Positions 1 through 10,893 of a stretch of DNA of 64,000 nucleotides are shown here, one piece after another. Positions within the stretch are counted from its first letter, which is position 1, and each line of letters starts with the position of its first letter. The stretch lies in NCBI GenBank assembly GCA_037892935.1, contig JAYXKI010000001.1:3100001-3164000 (forward strand). Direction: 5' to 3'. The notes under the pieces were generated by a model. That model was not told where the DNA came from, did not search any database, and was given only the letters and a program-made list of their open reading frames with translations. This DNA comes from Phlebopus portentosus (taxonomy: Eukaryota; Basidiomycota; Agaricomycetes; Boletales; Boletinellaceae). A program made the translations under genes and the position numbers.

Positions 1-13
1 GACAGCGATGTAG

Positions 14-3000
14 ACCTGGATCTGGAGCAACGCATCTTGTGGCATTGATCCCTTCTGTGCGTCGTTGCCTGACTATTCATGCTTTTTCCCGACGAAATCC
101 ACACAGTTACCGAAGAATTTCAAAAGCTTTGTGACGCGGATGGTGAAAGGGAAAAAGGTTACACCCGACCTGCTTGCTCATTGCCGACGCGAATTGGTGC
201 AAGCATGTTGGCGAATAATGCTCGACGACGCATTTGTACAAGCATGGGCTACAGGGGTGGTCCAGACGTGTAAGGATGCAGTCCTTCGAAAATGGTATCC
301 GCGGATTCTTGCATATTCAGCAGACCTTCCGGAGAAGTACGTTCGCGAGTTTCACTCGAATTACGCGTGATTTTCACTTCTTTTGCTTCGTATAACCAGA
401 TTCCTGATGTCATGCTTGCGAGTACTGGGCAGATTACCGTGTCCTCGCTGTCTCATCCCGGCGAACGAAATTATATCGGTTTTAGGAAAGAAAAAAGACA
501 TGAAATATCGAACCAAGTATAGACGTATAGATGACGATAGGAATCGGCATGCTGTCGCGACGGCTCGCTCTTTCATCTATGGTCAACGAATGGGATTAGG
601 CTCTGTCGCTGTCAAGAATCAACTAGACCCCTGTTCGCTAACCCCTACAGAGAATGCCTTCTCGAATCGGCTTTCGCATCTGGGATTCAATATCTACGAC
701 GTAATGGTTGTCGACGTTCTACATGAATGGGAGGTAGGCATTTGGCCGTCTATACTGAGACACCTCGTCCGTATACTAGCGACGTACAAGGACGTTGATC
801 GAGTTCAAGTTATGAATGAGCGGTGAAACTCCTGTGGACGTTCTGATGCCGGACAGGGAGTGTATAGTTCGAGGGGCTGCCCTAGAATACCTTCAAACGG
901 TCAGCAGAGAATTACACCGGAGCAAAGGGCACGAAGGAGTAGAGGGAAATAGGGATAGACAATGGAAGGGCTTGGTGAGAACCGGGGATATGAGGGAAGC
1001 GCTCGAGGAGGAATTCCGAGGGTAGGCTTCTCCCGAGATCGTCGGTGGCGGTGCAAAGGTTAAATCGACTCTCCGGCTCAGCTGCGAGCTCTGGACTAAA
1101 GCCGACTAACCCAAGGCACAAGAACTAAACTAACAAAGCTACGCTAGTCGAACCACCAACCCGAACGTGACTAATCGACTGTGCTAACACACTGGTAAGC
1201 GACTGCAGCCGATCTCACTCGTAGTCTAAAGTGTCGGAACGCGGCGTAACGGTTCGAAACGCGATACGATGGACGAAGGACAATAGCTGAGTGTGTCGTA
1301 ATGTGATGCGAGGGATGGAGGTGCACAACGATGACGGAAGGGGACTGAGAGAATCGAAGGATATGTGTTGGACGATGAAACCGACTGTTTCCGATCGAAA
1401 CGATGCGGAATAGCACCGGGCTGGTCTTGAGGAAGCGGAGAGTGGAAAGTCAAGAGGAAAGGGATGATATGGTGTCCTTTCCCGACGACAATGGAGAGGA
1501 GAAGGTGTTGCGAGACCAAATGCAAGCGGCACGCAGAGTAACTGGGTTACGAGCGAAACCGGGCGAAACGGATCGAAACACGTGAGGGGGTCTTGTTTCG
1601 GGTGAGAGAAGATAGAGAAGCCTTTATACGATGACGGCGAACTATACGAACGCACGAACGGCTCTACTGCGAAGAGAGATCACCGATCGACTGTACAGAA
1701 CACGAAATGTCGTATATTAGACTATAGAGACGAGAGAGTCCACTACGAACAAGTAGACTAGAGGTCGAGAGGCTTTGAGACGATGTGAGAACTGCAAGCT
1801 AAGCTCCCACTCAGCTCCCCCTAAGCTCCCCCTCTACTACGAGAGTCGTGCTATATTTATACTAAACGTCCAAGACTGAGCCTCCCAGCGGTCAGAGAAC
1901 CTACGTCATAAGGAAAAGGGAACGCATATCGCTATCTACAAAGGAGAGGAGTGCATAGGAATGGTTTAAGGGACACATAGGTCAAAAGAAACAATACTAA
2001 GCATGTCTGGAACGAGAGCATAATGGATTAAAGGGGACGCATATAGAAAGGTCAGAAAATGTGCGGAACCTTCGGAACCGGGTCTCTTTGAGCGGAACGA
2101 AGCGGAACTCGGGGAAACGACTCGGAAGGGCTCTGGCTAGCCTGACAAAGTAAGTCTGCGATGTTTAACAAAGGAGAGGGACTGAGGACGAGGTTGCAGG
2201 GTCAAATCTCTTTGTCTGGAATGCGGATCCGAGGTCCGGAGACTTGTGATCGACGCGTGCAAACTCGATGCCGTGATTCTCCCGTCTTGATGGCCGATCA
2301 AAGAACGGTGCACGTGCCATCTGGACTATGGCGTTCTTGCTAAGTTCACTCGTTCGAGCGAAACCAGTCGAAACCGAGCGAAAGCAGTCGGAATACCGCG
2401 GAACTGGTCGTAACGACTCCGTTCGTTCCCAAGCTTCAGACTTACTCTTCAGCGGTGCGTGTACCTGACAGGTTACGCTGTACAACAATTAACGTCAACA
2501 TTTAACGACATCACAGGGTGCGCTTCACGCCAGGCTTTGGTGAAAGCCTTAGAACATATAAAGGCAACCTTTCCGAGTTCAATCAAATGACAGGATATAA
2601 TTACGAGGACGTGCTGCAGGTAAATTCTTTGCTTCGGTCACGTTCGCAAATGCATATACCGTATTTACAGTGCGCGTTACCTATTTTCGACGGACTCTTC
2701 GACGACCTGCACGAATCCATAGTTCGGTCCTTAATTTATCGGACGGCGACAATGCATTCACTGTCGAAGCTCCGCATTCACACGGACGCAACGGTTGCTG
2801 CTCTTCACGAGGAGACGCAACGATTCGCAGACTCAGTGCGCAAATTCATAAATGAGACATGCGAAGAATTTCATACGACAGAACTGCGTTCGGAAATCGA
2901 AAAGCGCCTGAGACGGCAGGCAAGGGCGAAAATGACGCGAACAAGCGGAGACTCGACGAACTCCAAGAGCTCAGGCGGAAAAAAGAAGTTCAATGCAAAC

Positions 3001-4474
3001 ACTGCGAAGTTCCACGTCATCGGAGACTACCCACGATCTATTGTCGAAAGGGGGTCAACGGATTCATACAGCACTGCCAATGTCAGTGGAAATACTTCCA
3101 TCGTCTGAAATTACATGTAACTCTTTCTCAGGGAGAATCGGAACACAAATTTACTCGCAACATGTACCTCAGAACAAATCGTGTAAATTACGTCGAGCAA
3201 GTCTCTCGGTTCCAGAGGCGACTGGACAGCGTGGGTCGTATTGATGAGAGGGATGGAAATCAGCGATCTGAAGCAGCAGAAGCAGATGTCCAAAGCGCCG
3301 AGCGTTTGAATCCTTTCATGCGCGACACTTCACTTGACGGGGACGGAGACCAGAAAATTCTGGAGAACAGCAGGTACTCTGTAGCGATGAAAGGCTCGGT
3401 CACTCTAGATCTTCCTTCGTGGTTGACGACGTATCGATTTGACCCAGCGGTGCAGGTACGTATGCGGAAAATAGACACTTAACACATTTGTAATATTTTT
3501 TCACGCACAGAACTTCCATAGTGACTTAAAAGCTCATTTGTTTTCCCGATTGAAGGGATTAGATTCTGCGGACGACGACATTCAATACTCAGATTCGGAG
3601 AAGAATGACGTGGTGATCAAGAACAATAGATTGTACTGTCATCCTCGGATAACCATAAAGTATACCGCGTACGACATGGAAAGGGAAACAGACTCCATTG
3701 GACCGCAGGCCGTCAAAAACGACATCATGGTATTAGCAAGAGACAGAGAAGTCATTGATAACGCAGAGTCCCCGTTCTGGTACGCTCGGGTCCTACACAT
3801 TTTTCACGTTGATGCGCACCTTTTAAGCGACCCAGGCAGCGCACCGGCTCGAGTTGATTTCCTGTGGGTGAGATGGTTCGGACGTGCAGTAGAAGACAGA
3901 TATGGAGATAATGCGTGTAGATTAGAACGCATCAGGTTCGTAACAGATGAGGATGGCACGTCCCCGTTTGGATTCGTAGATCCATGTCTCATCGTCCGAG
4001 GCGTGCATCTTGTGCCTGCGTTCCGCTACGGCCGCACGAAACAGTTTCTAAGGCCGTCTGTCTTCGTTCGTGCTAAAGAGGGAGCTGAAATTGTGGATGA
4101 CTGGGAATCATTCTATGTAAACAGGTGAGTTGCGCGAAACGAAACAGAGGCTCAGGAACTGACTTCGGTTCTTCAGATTTGCAGAAAGAGATCTCTTTAT
4201 GCTGTTTCGTGGAGGGGGCATCGGACATACATGGAAGCATAACTCGTCCCGAGCGAACGCAGTACCAGCAGATTTATACAAGATGCTAGGAGTCGCATCT
4301 TCAGACGTGGACGACGTTGACGAGGAGGAAGAAGTTCATGAGGAAATGGAGCGATCAGAGCCGCGAACGAACGAAGACGTTGTCGATTCTGCGGAATATG
4401 TCGATTCCGATTGGGATGGCGAGGAGTCTGAAGAGAGTGAGAACGAAGCAATGTCAGACATGGACCTGGATTAG
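14..4474 (+). CDS. Transposon-type multicopy agaricomycete protein (5' end outside window)
   Basis: The function is not established. I recognise a protein family repeated many times in agaricomycete genomes, probably the product of a DNA transposon of the Plavaka/EnSpm kind. Exons read 14-336, 400-822, 2517-2619, 2671-3081, 3132-3455, 3511-4124 and 4177-4474. All phases agree, giving at least 831 aa with no internal stop. Family landmarks in order are LLAHCRRELVQACW, CPRCLIP, VVDVLHEWEVGIWPS, LPIFDGLFDD, RTATMHSLSKLRIHTD, GSTDSYST, DFLWVRWFGR and VRGVHLVPAF, followed by an acidic C-terminus. The reading frame is already open at base 14, so earlier exons lie to the left. The odd feature is the third listed junction, where exons 822 and 2517 are joined across 1694 nt. 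Family membership is fairly sure; the enzymatic role is inference. Confidence 0.6.
823..2516 (+). mobile_element. 1694-nt intron, probably containing an inserted element
   Basis: Splicing GTGAAA at 823 to CACAG at 2516 joins MNER to VRFTPGFG in frame, as expected for the family. The intron is about 30 times longer than the other introns in this window. Inside I see no long ORF. There are many short GAAAC/GGAAC-containing direct repeats around 1540-1580, 2070-2130 and 2350-2410, and a purine-rich/CTCCCC tract near 1800-1830. I could not identify terminal repeats or a target-site duplication by eye, so the element class is unknown. Confidence 0.45.
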
Positions 4475-4783
4475 TTCCACGTTCGGTTCGAGCAGTTATG
4501 ACGTGTGTACCATGGTGCTTGTAAAGCATTCATGAGGTCGCTCAGTTCCATGAGAACAGCAAATACTACAGTGCGATAGCGCGATATATTTACAATTGTT
4601 TTCTTTATTGAAATTTCGAAGGAGAAAAGGGGGAGGGAAGGAGGACGACATAAGTCGCAAAACATCAAAGTACCGCACGACGTCTACGTCCCGCACCTCT
4701 GCAGCGCTCGCAAGTGAACCACCCACTAACGGCGATCCCTTAACCGTCCCATCCTCCCTTCCCTTCATGCCCATCGCGCCGCG
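4475..4783. other. Convergent intergenic spacer
   Basis: This is the 3' space between the transposon-type gene and the small minus-strand gene. I see no further gene or repeat in it. Confidence 0.5.
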
Positions 4784-5138
4784 CTACGGACCATCGAGAT
4801 CAAAGTTGGCGGGGCGCGGGCTCGACTTCGCGCGAAGCATCTTGTCGAATGGATCCATTGACATCAGTTCCGTTCGTATGTCGTTCAGGACAGACAGACT
4901 CACGGGGATGAACTTCACCACCCTCTCTTTCTCGACTTTGGTTTCGCGAGGACCGGTTTCGGTCTCGGTGACTGCTTCGTGCTATCGCCGATGGTCAGAT
5001 TTCGACTACGTTACGTTAAAAAAAAAGCCCTACATTGAACCGGGCGTGCGAGATCCGATCTGCGCGCTTGACTGCGGCGCGCACGCGTTTCTCGCGTGCT
5101 TTTCGGTCGCGGTTCTCGCGGCTGAGAGCGTTCCCCAT
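4784..5138 (-). CDS. Small putative N-myristoylated protein, 100 aa
   Basis: I do not recognise a family. Two exons, 5034-5138 and 4784-4981, are joined through a 52-nt GT-AG intron in phase 0 and encode 100 residues. The protein begins MGNALSRENRD: Gly2 plus Ser6 fits the N-myristoyl-transferase consensus, and the next 25 residues are strongly basic, a usual membrane-targeting pair. The second exon is mixed charged sequence with FIPVSLSVLNDIRTEL and ends PANFDLDGP. The start was chosen because this frame gives a coherent protein across the intron; two other frames are open over exon 1 but have no plausible continuation. A perfect 40-bp palindrome lies 18 bp upstream of the ATG. Whether the gene is expressed is unknown. 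Confidence 0.5.
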
Positions 5139-5156
5139 GGTTGAAAGATCGATGAG

Positions 5157-5196
5157 GTCGACACGCTGCCGCCAGTACTGGCGGCAGCGTGTCGAC
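5157..5196. repeat. Perfect 40-bp palindrome
   Basis: The 20 bases from 5157 to 5176 are followed directly by their exact reverse complement, 5177-5196, with no spacer. The arms begin GTCGACAC and the centre is AGTACT. It is immediately upstream of the small minus-strand gene, so it would lie in its promoter or 5' UTR. Confidence 0.95.
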
Positions 5197-6064
5197 GCTG
5201 TTGCCCGAAGCGGCGACGCTTCTCAAACTCAGACATGCTTCTTAATGATTTTTTAATGATTTTTCAGCAATTATCCTCAACATCAACACCAGGGAACCGA
5301 TACATACCCTACAGTCGGACAACATTATAAGGCGACGCGCAGCAAGGTATGGGCACCGTTTGAATGCTCGATGGTCATGATTCCCGTTCCCTGAGGACTT
5401 CAGCGCTCGGGATAGGTATAGATTAATTGTCGGTTGATAACGAGACGTTTCGCAAGGATCTCGTGCGCGTACGATCCGTCTTGAAAGATAGGAATCGGGA
5501 CAGACCGCGAAGGATATGTAAGGTTCAAGATATCGCCCGATCGTAGATCCATTCTCATTTCTAGTCACCTGGCTGCTGCATCATCTTATTTCACGATCCA
5601 ACAGCAAAAAAAAAACAAATTCAAGATATGAAGTGCGTTCCAGTAGCCTGTGATATATAAAGTCGGAGAACTGACTGGATATTACCTTTTTTTTTTTCTT
5701 TACTTGACGTTCGAAAAAGAAAATAGGGCTTTACTTTCGGACTGGCCGCGTCGCCAGGTACATTCACTATCTGTCTGCTAGACTGATCCAGATATGCTCT
5801 GTAGGTCTTGGCAGTGCTCCATGTGGGACTTACGATACTCTTCACGCACACGTGAAGAGTTGCGCGAGTCTGGTTTGGTTTGGTTGTCGACATGGAGTTT
5901 GAATTTTGAAAGTTGCATCGCTTTCTTTTCGCCTGGAAAGATATAAAACCCCATACTCTGACCTCTACACTCCAGCAGAGCACTCCGAACTGTTTTGTTA
6001 CGCTTCCCCCCATTTCTCTTCCTGTCAAGCTTATTCACTCCGAATCGATCTCTTCCTGCACAAC
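5197..6064. other. Intergenic region
   Basis: This is a divergent spacer between the palindrome-linked gene and the DUF6698 gene. It contains several homopolymer A/T runs. I see no gene with family support. Confidence 0.4.
5942..5948 (+). promoter_or_regulatory. TATA box of the DUF6698 gene
   Basis: TATAAAA stands 117 bp upstream of the ATG at 6065 and is followed by a pyrimidine-rich stretch up to the start codon, as in many fungal core promoters. Confidence 0.45.
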
Positions 6065-7579
6065 ATGCAGCCAGACACGATCCCCTCGCCCCCCTCCAGC
6101 GATTCCGACGAGACGGCCGCCTCTCGTGGACAGAAGCGTCCCCTAGAGGGAGTAGTCCTTGCCTCTGGTCGTCGTCGCATACCGTAAGTTGTCGACATTT
6201 TTCTAATGCACAACATTACACTGACTAGCCTATTCTCAGGAGGTTCTCCGCCTATCCGTTGTACAACAGGGCTGGACGTCACATGGCACGTACCGAAGAG
6301 CCTTTTGATCAAGCAGGTGGTATAATCAATGCTGCCATTACCCGCTCGAACAACGAGCTGGAAAACCGAGTTGTCACCATTACGCCTGCGTACGTACCAT
6401 CGTTTTATGTTTGATGCTCAACCTTTACGCATACGTTACAGTGAGCAACGTCGCCTGGATGTTTTTGACAGGACCCTTGGATGTGATCCTGTGATACACG
6501 AGGGCATCATGACAGCGAACCCGGAACAGCTGATTCATATTGTCGATGCAGTAAGTTGTATTTCATTGACGACCTCGAGGAATCGATCTTGTCACTCACC
6601 AATGCATTTCATAGATTCGCCAGGGTCAGCAGCTGGCCCGTAGTGATGACACGATTCTGCTGAAGCGTCTCGTTACTACCTGGGTGAAGTATAAGTATGG
6701 TGAGAAGCCCCCTCATCTTGATCGCAAGCACGAACGCGGCTTCAACAACCGCTCCATTGCGGAACTCTTGCGCCCCGTTGAAGTGATCCCTACTGAAGAG
6801 TAAGTCGTTTATTTCATCCTTTCCTTTCCACTATCCACTTTGCCTTCAAGATATTACGCTCGTCTCAGGGATGGAACCGCGACTATTATGGATGAGGAGG
6901 AGGAGCGCCTCGTTAGCGGTGCTGATTATCGTGTTCTCATGTATGAAGGAGGACAATATAGTTCGGTCGAGCCGCTTCGCGGTTTTCTGAAAGGGCAACA
7001 TCTTGTCAAGGTAAGCTGTTGTATTACTCTTTCTATACATAACTAACTTGTATTCACTCCAGGGATACAAAGCCGTCTTCACCTGCCCGTCGTCTGCTGA
7101 CATTGAAGACCCTTCCCTTGCAAGGTCTACGAAACGTGGCAATGCTGCTCTCAATGACATGAAGCGCGTGACACCATCTTCCATAGCTTACATCACGATC
7201 CAGGTAAGTAGTTAGTTACTTTATCATCTCTTCTTTTGAACTTATGGATTCGTAGGTTTATTTCGCACTCAGCTCACGCACAGTCTTCTCTGTCACATGT
7301 GCCCCTGAGATACTTGAGATGTACCAGAGTATCATGTCCTTCTTCAACTCGGACGTTCCTTACATTCAGCGCTATGCTCAAGAGCTGATAGAGTGGTGGA
7401 ATGAGTGAGTCCTTTCATACGCAATCTCATTCGTTTCTAATGCATTAATTTGTAGTCAGATTTTTCCTTCTCATGCCAGAGCGCTCCAGCGCCATGGAAG
7501 AGGCACAATCTGCCGTATGGAGGCTAAGTATAGAGGCCTAGACGTGAATGGCTTCCGCCGCTTTGATGATATGGTATAG
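6065..7579 (+). CDS. DUF6698-type fungal protein, 378 aa
   Basis: Eight exons (6065-6183, 6240-6389, 6442-6550, 6615-6799, 6851-7010, 7063-7203, 7256-7404, 7456-7579) keep phase throughout and give 378 aa. The pattern is that of the agaricomycete DUF6698 family: a disordered N-terminus rich in Ser/Pro, a GxxGRxSDD-like helical part (IRQGQQLARSDDT), the central GFLKGQHLVKGYKAVFTCPS, the RVTPSSIAYITIQVYFALSS block, and ELIEWWNDQIFPSHA near the C-terminus. The function is unknown; these genes occur in large lineage-specific families and often lie beside transposons, as here. The spacing to a clear TATA box supports the start. I am confident of the model and fairly confident of the family name. 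Confidence 0.75.
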
Positions 7580-8217
7580 ATTGGTAAGTTCAGGAGATTC
7601 ACGTGTATTGTGTGTGTGTCTCTCTCTTTCTTTTTCCGACTGGTACTCTAAATTTCCAGAAACCTGTATATCATGTAATGTGCTGAAGCGATACAATATA
7701 CCAAACATGATGTGCCCTGGCCTTTTTACTATACAATTCTGCGAATAACTGTGAATCTTTTAAAATAACTGGAACAATTGAGTATTAAAACCTTAATTGT
7801 ACTCTTATTGCTTTCTCTTCTCCTCGCTACACAAGGATATTTACTGCTTCTGATCTCTAACTCAGACTTCTGACAGCATCATACATGACTGAAGTTTTGA
7901 TTACATTCATGTCAAAACTGTTGCACAATTCCTGTCACGTTCTTTCATTTATCTTGTAATATACTGAAATTATTGTTGCAATATTTCATTCACTGTACAA
8001 TTATTCTACAATTCTTGTGGAACTCTTCCGACTCTCTTGCATTCAGAAGACAAGACTTATGTAATTCTTCTGCAAGCCTTCCACACATTGAGAATGTCTA
8101 ACTGACTGCCACATTGCAGTATAAGATCATTTACAAGACTTTCATATATTTTTCTTCTGCTATATCTTCTAATGTCATATTAACACTTCTCAGACTGTTC
8201 CGAATTTCGTGATGTAG
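7580..8217. other. AT-rich spacer with no epimerase 5' exons
   Basis: These 638 bases are AT-rich. I looked here for the missing N-terminal exons of the epimerase fragment at 8218 and saw none. The bases just before 8218 (GATGTAG) read as a splice acceptor, so a breakpoint probably lies in the ancestral intron. Confidence 0.45.
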
Positions 8218-8760
8218 CGAGCACCAGCTTAACACCGACTTACACGTAATCAACACCTCATCGGACCAGCCATTGACCTTCCAGGCTCTTCTGCACACGT
8301 ACATTCGTGCTCCGAAAGCAGCGGCTCATATTGACGGTCTCCAGAACCTGACTTTTTTGGACAAGACGATCGCAGGGAATCAGAAGTTTCGCGAGAGCCG
8401 TGCTGTCGCGGACGTGCACCAGTTCACGGATTATGTGTATGAGGACGGTCCACGCGAATATACTGTGACCTGGCCCGATGGAGGTTTGAAAGTAAAGGCA
8501 ATTGGATTCAAGGACGTCGTGCTTTGGAACCCTGGTCCTCAAAAGGGAAGCGAAATAAGCGACATGGAAGAGGGAGGATGGTGAGCAGTCCAATGGTACA
8601 CGGATAGTGCTTCGAATTTAATAGATTTGATTCCAGGGAACGTTTCTTGTGTCTCGAGCCTGGTTATGTTGCCGATTTCAACACTATCCGGCCCGGAGAA
8701 ACTTGGATTGGAGGACAGACACTCACACCAATACGTTCGCCTGGAACGCTCTCAGTATGA
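8218..8760 (+). pseudogene. 5'-truncated glucose-6-phosphate 1-epimerase gene
   Basis: Two exons, 8218-8580 and 8637-8760, encode the C-terminal 161 residues of a D-hexose-6-phosphate mutarotase (YMR099C-like, galactose mutarotase fold), which interconverts alpha and beta glucose 6-phosphate. Visible family motifs are FQALLHTYIRAP (catalytic His), FTDYVY, DVVLWNPGPQKGSEISDME and CLEPGYVADFNTI (catalytic Glu). The normal protein is about 300 aa. The first half, including the strand bearing the other conserved His, is absent, and no usable start codon precedes the first exon. The first base pairs with a splice acceptor, so the upstream exons were lost or displaced. It is convergent with the GST gene. 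It could still be the 3' part of a gene whose 5' exons lie beyond the window after an insertion. Confidence 0.7.
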
Positions 8761-8846
8761 AAAAGAAGCAATCAATCAAGATTCCTTTCATTTTGTACAA
8801 TTAAACCAGAAATTCGTTCAATCTGCTTGGTCCTTCATATCGGCGT

Positions 8847-9786
8847 TTAAGCGCCGTCTTTGACTGCCTGCCACGATGGACGAGAAGTGATGTCTTTCCA
8901 CCATCTTGGGATCATGACAAGGATCAGCTGTAAGAAGAGATGAAGAAGAACTGGGGGTATGTACCTTGCTACATTCGGCTTGGAGTTCAATGCATCAATT
9001 CCAAGACGCTGTAGCATTGAGGTCTAATTAGCAATCGCGAAGCTAGGTAATGAGACCAAGGTTCACCTCAGTGATCATAGTTCCGTAAGGAAGGTGGAAT
9101 AGGTCAGCAAGGGTAATGGTCTGAGAATAACGTTAGCCTAAGTCCGCATTATGAGCTTTAAGCATAACGGTAGCCATGTACATCACCAGCCAGGTACTTC
9201 CTCTTGCTCAGAATCACCTCATACGCCTCCAACTTCGCGTATAGAGTGTCCGTGAGCTCCTTCACGCGCTTTTCGTCAGTGGTGCCACCACGCATACTTG
9301 ATAAGACATGTATCAGTATTCGAAAAGGAACGAGTCAGGCTATTCCTTAGTACGAACAGCTTGAAGATCTTTTCGCCCGAAATACCACTTGCAAAAGGAT
9401 CAAAGTTATTCTGCTCGATGCTTGCGGCTTCTTCGAAACGACCCCACGCTTCGAAGTCGGACGGAGAAGGGATCAGTCCTGGTGTTCCCTGGTTGCCGTA
9501 CTTGAGGGCGATGTAGCGTCCGATAGCACGACTCTCATAGATCGTGAAGTCTCCATCCTGGATCAGCAGATCAGTGAACAGTTATTTTATACGTGACATG
9601 AAGAGTCTTCACCTTGAGAACCGGGACTTGACCGAAGGGCTGCAGAGAGGTGAACTCTGGTTTCTTGTGTTCTCCCTTCCCAAGATCTATGGGGATCAGT
9701 TCGTAGGGAACGTTCTTTTCCTTCAGGACAGTCGCGACACGACGGGTGCACGTCGACGACGGACTTCCGTAGAGCTTGACAGTCAT
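8847..9786 (-). CDS. Glutathione S-transferase, phi/Ure2p-like, 214 aa
   Basis: Six exons (9613-9786, 9358-9557, 9182-9296, 9067-9120, 8965-9008, 8847-8904) give 214 aa, the usual GST length. The thioredoxin-fold N-domain starts MTVKLYGSPSSTCTRRV and includes QPFGQVPVLKDGDFTIYESRAI, the glutathione-binding PV/ESRA region. The helical C-domain has MRGGTTDEKRV, KYLAGDTITLADLFHLPYG and RWWKDITSRPSW. It is expected to conjugate glutathione to electrophiles in the cytosol. Start 9786 matches the family start. The frame stays open upstream through codons at 9927 and 9999, adding a hydrophobic stretch. One donor (GTTCGT at 9357) and one acceptor (CCCAAG at 8905) are unusual but are required by the family sequence. 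Confidence 0.85.
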
Positions 9787-10209
9787 GTTGTGCGTAGGTT
9801 TCGCAGAAAAAGATGAAGTATCAAAGTAAGTCTTGAGATTGAGACTATTTGACGCGAGATTCAAAAGGGCAGCGAGAGCGAGGACGAGAAGAGAATGAAG
9901 AGCAAGAGAGGAGAGCTTTGACGCCATTTTTAAAGCCGAGAGGTCATGTGTGTGCTTAGGAAGTATTATTATACGGATGGAGGTTTTGAAAGCAGCCACT
10001 TCTCAGCAACACCGAGTCGGGAAGATGGTTGACTAATAATTCCAGGTTCTCAGCGATGGGAGTTTAGTCGGGCTAAAATAGCTAAAATAGGAGAATCAGA
10101 CGCGTCGAGAACGCGTTATTTGTCGTTATTTGTGCCTTCCATTTTCTCACGTGTCGATCACCTTCCACGTTTGAGCGGCTGAGATTCGCGACTCTCACGT
10201 CCTGAGGCG
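9787..10209. other. Divergent promoter region of GST and MED9-like genes
   Basis: These 423 bases separate two divergent starts. The part next to the GST gene is open in the GST frame (see findings). I identify no discrete motif with confidence. Confidence 0.4.
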
Positions 10210-10700
10210 ATGTCTGCACACTCATTCCCAGATCCTGTCTTCGAAAGCTTGCTAGAAAGGCTCGCACGCGCAGTAGAAGTTGCGCAAACTTCGGACTCAA
10301 CGCTGAATCCACAAACTCGGCAAGCTATTTTCCAAGCAGTGGGTGAAGTTCCGTAGTATCGGAGTTTACGTACCTTCTAATGCTCCTTGCGAATAATCAC
10401 ATTCTCCGCACAGACATCGGCTTTCAAGGATGGCCTTTCGAAGGCGAAGGAGCTCGCAAATACACTGCCTGGAGGAGAGATGCTTGTTAAGGATCAGGAT
10501 GAAGTGATCGCCATGCTTGAAAGTATGCGAGACCAAAAGCTGTAAGTGGTTTCATCGCTGTCTGCCGGACCTGGCTTGATTCAGATATCAGCAAACAACT
10601 TGCACGGTTCTCTGAACATGCTCTGATGACGTCCGGACCCCCTACAGACCAGCAGATCAAGATGGAAGTAGATTCTACCGCATCCTCGCCTCATGACTAA
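10210..10700 (+). CDS. MED9-like Mediator subunit, 121 aa
   Basis: Three exons (10210-10338, 10414-10541, 10592-10700) give 121 aa. The centre is helical and resembles the Mediator subunit 9 (CSE2) domain: ESLLERLARAVEVAQ, then FKDGLSKAKELANTLPGG followed by an acidic helix KDQDEVIAMLESMRDQK. MED9 sits in the middle module of Mediator and bridges activators and RNA polymerase II. The tail (EVDSTASSPHD) is disordered. The acceptor at 10591 rather than 10584 was chosen because only it keeps the frame open. The family assignment rests on the short helix pattern alone; a generic coiled-coil protein is the alternative. Confidence 0.5.
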
Positions 10701-10893
10701 ATGCTTGATTTCTCCACTTCACATTTCCGAATTAATGTGACTGGTCGACTTAAAATTACTAAGTATTGTTCTATTCCGTGCAACAATAAAACGAACGTGG
10801 TAATATGTTTTACGAGGTATAAATGGAAGGAAATGGTGACGATGGTATAACGGTCATGATACTCATAAAGGCGTGTCGTGGAAGGGAATTCGT

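Noticed and set aside
2165..2488. ORF inside the giant intron that might be a Copia-type Pol remnant
   Set aside because: Only a vague Cys spacing could be seen in one frame, with stops; too weak to call a retroelement.
5242..5568. 109-codon minus-strand ORF between the palindrome and the DUF6698 gene
   Set aside because: Composition is not protein-like, and it shows no motif or intron support.
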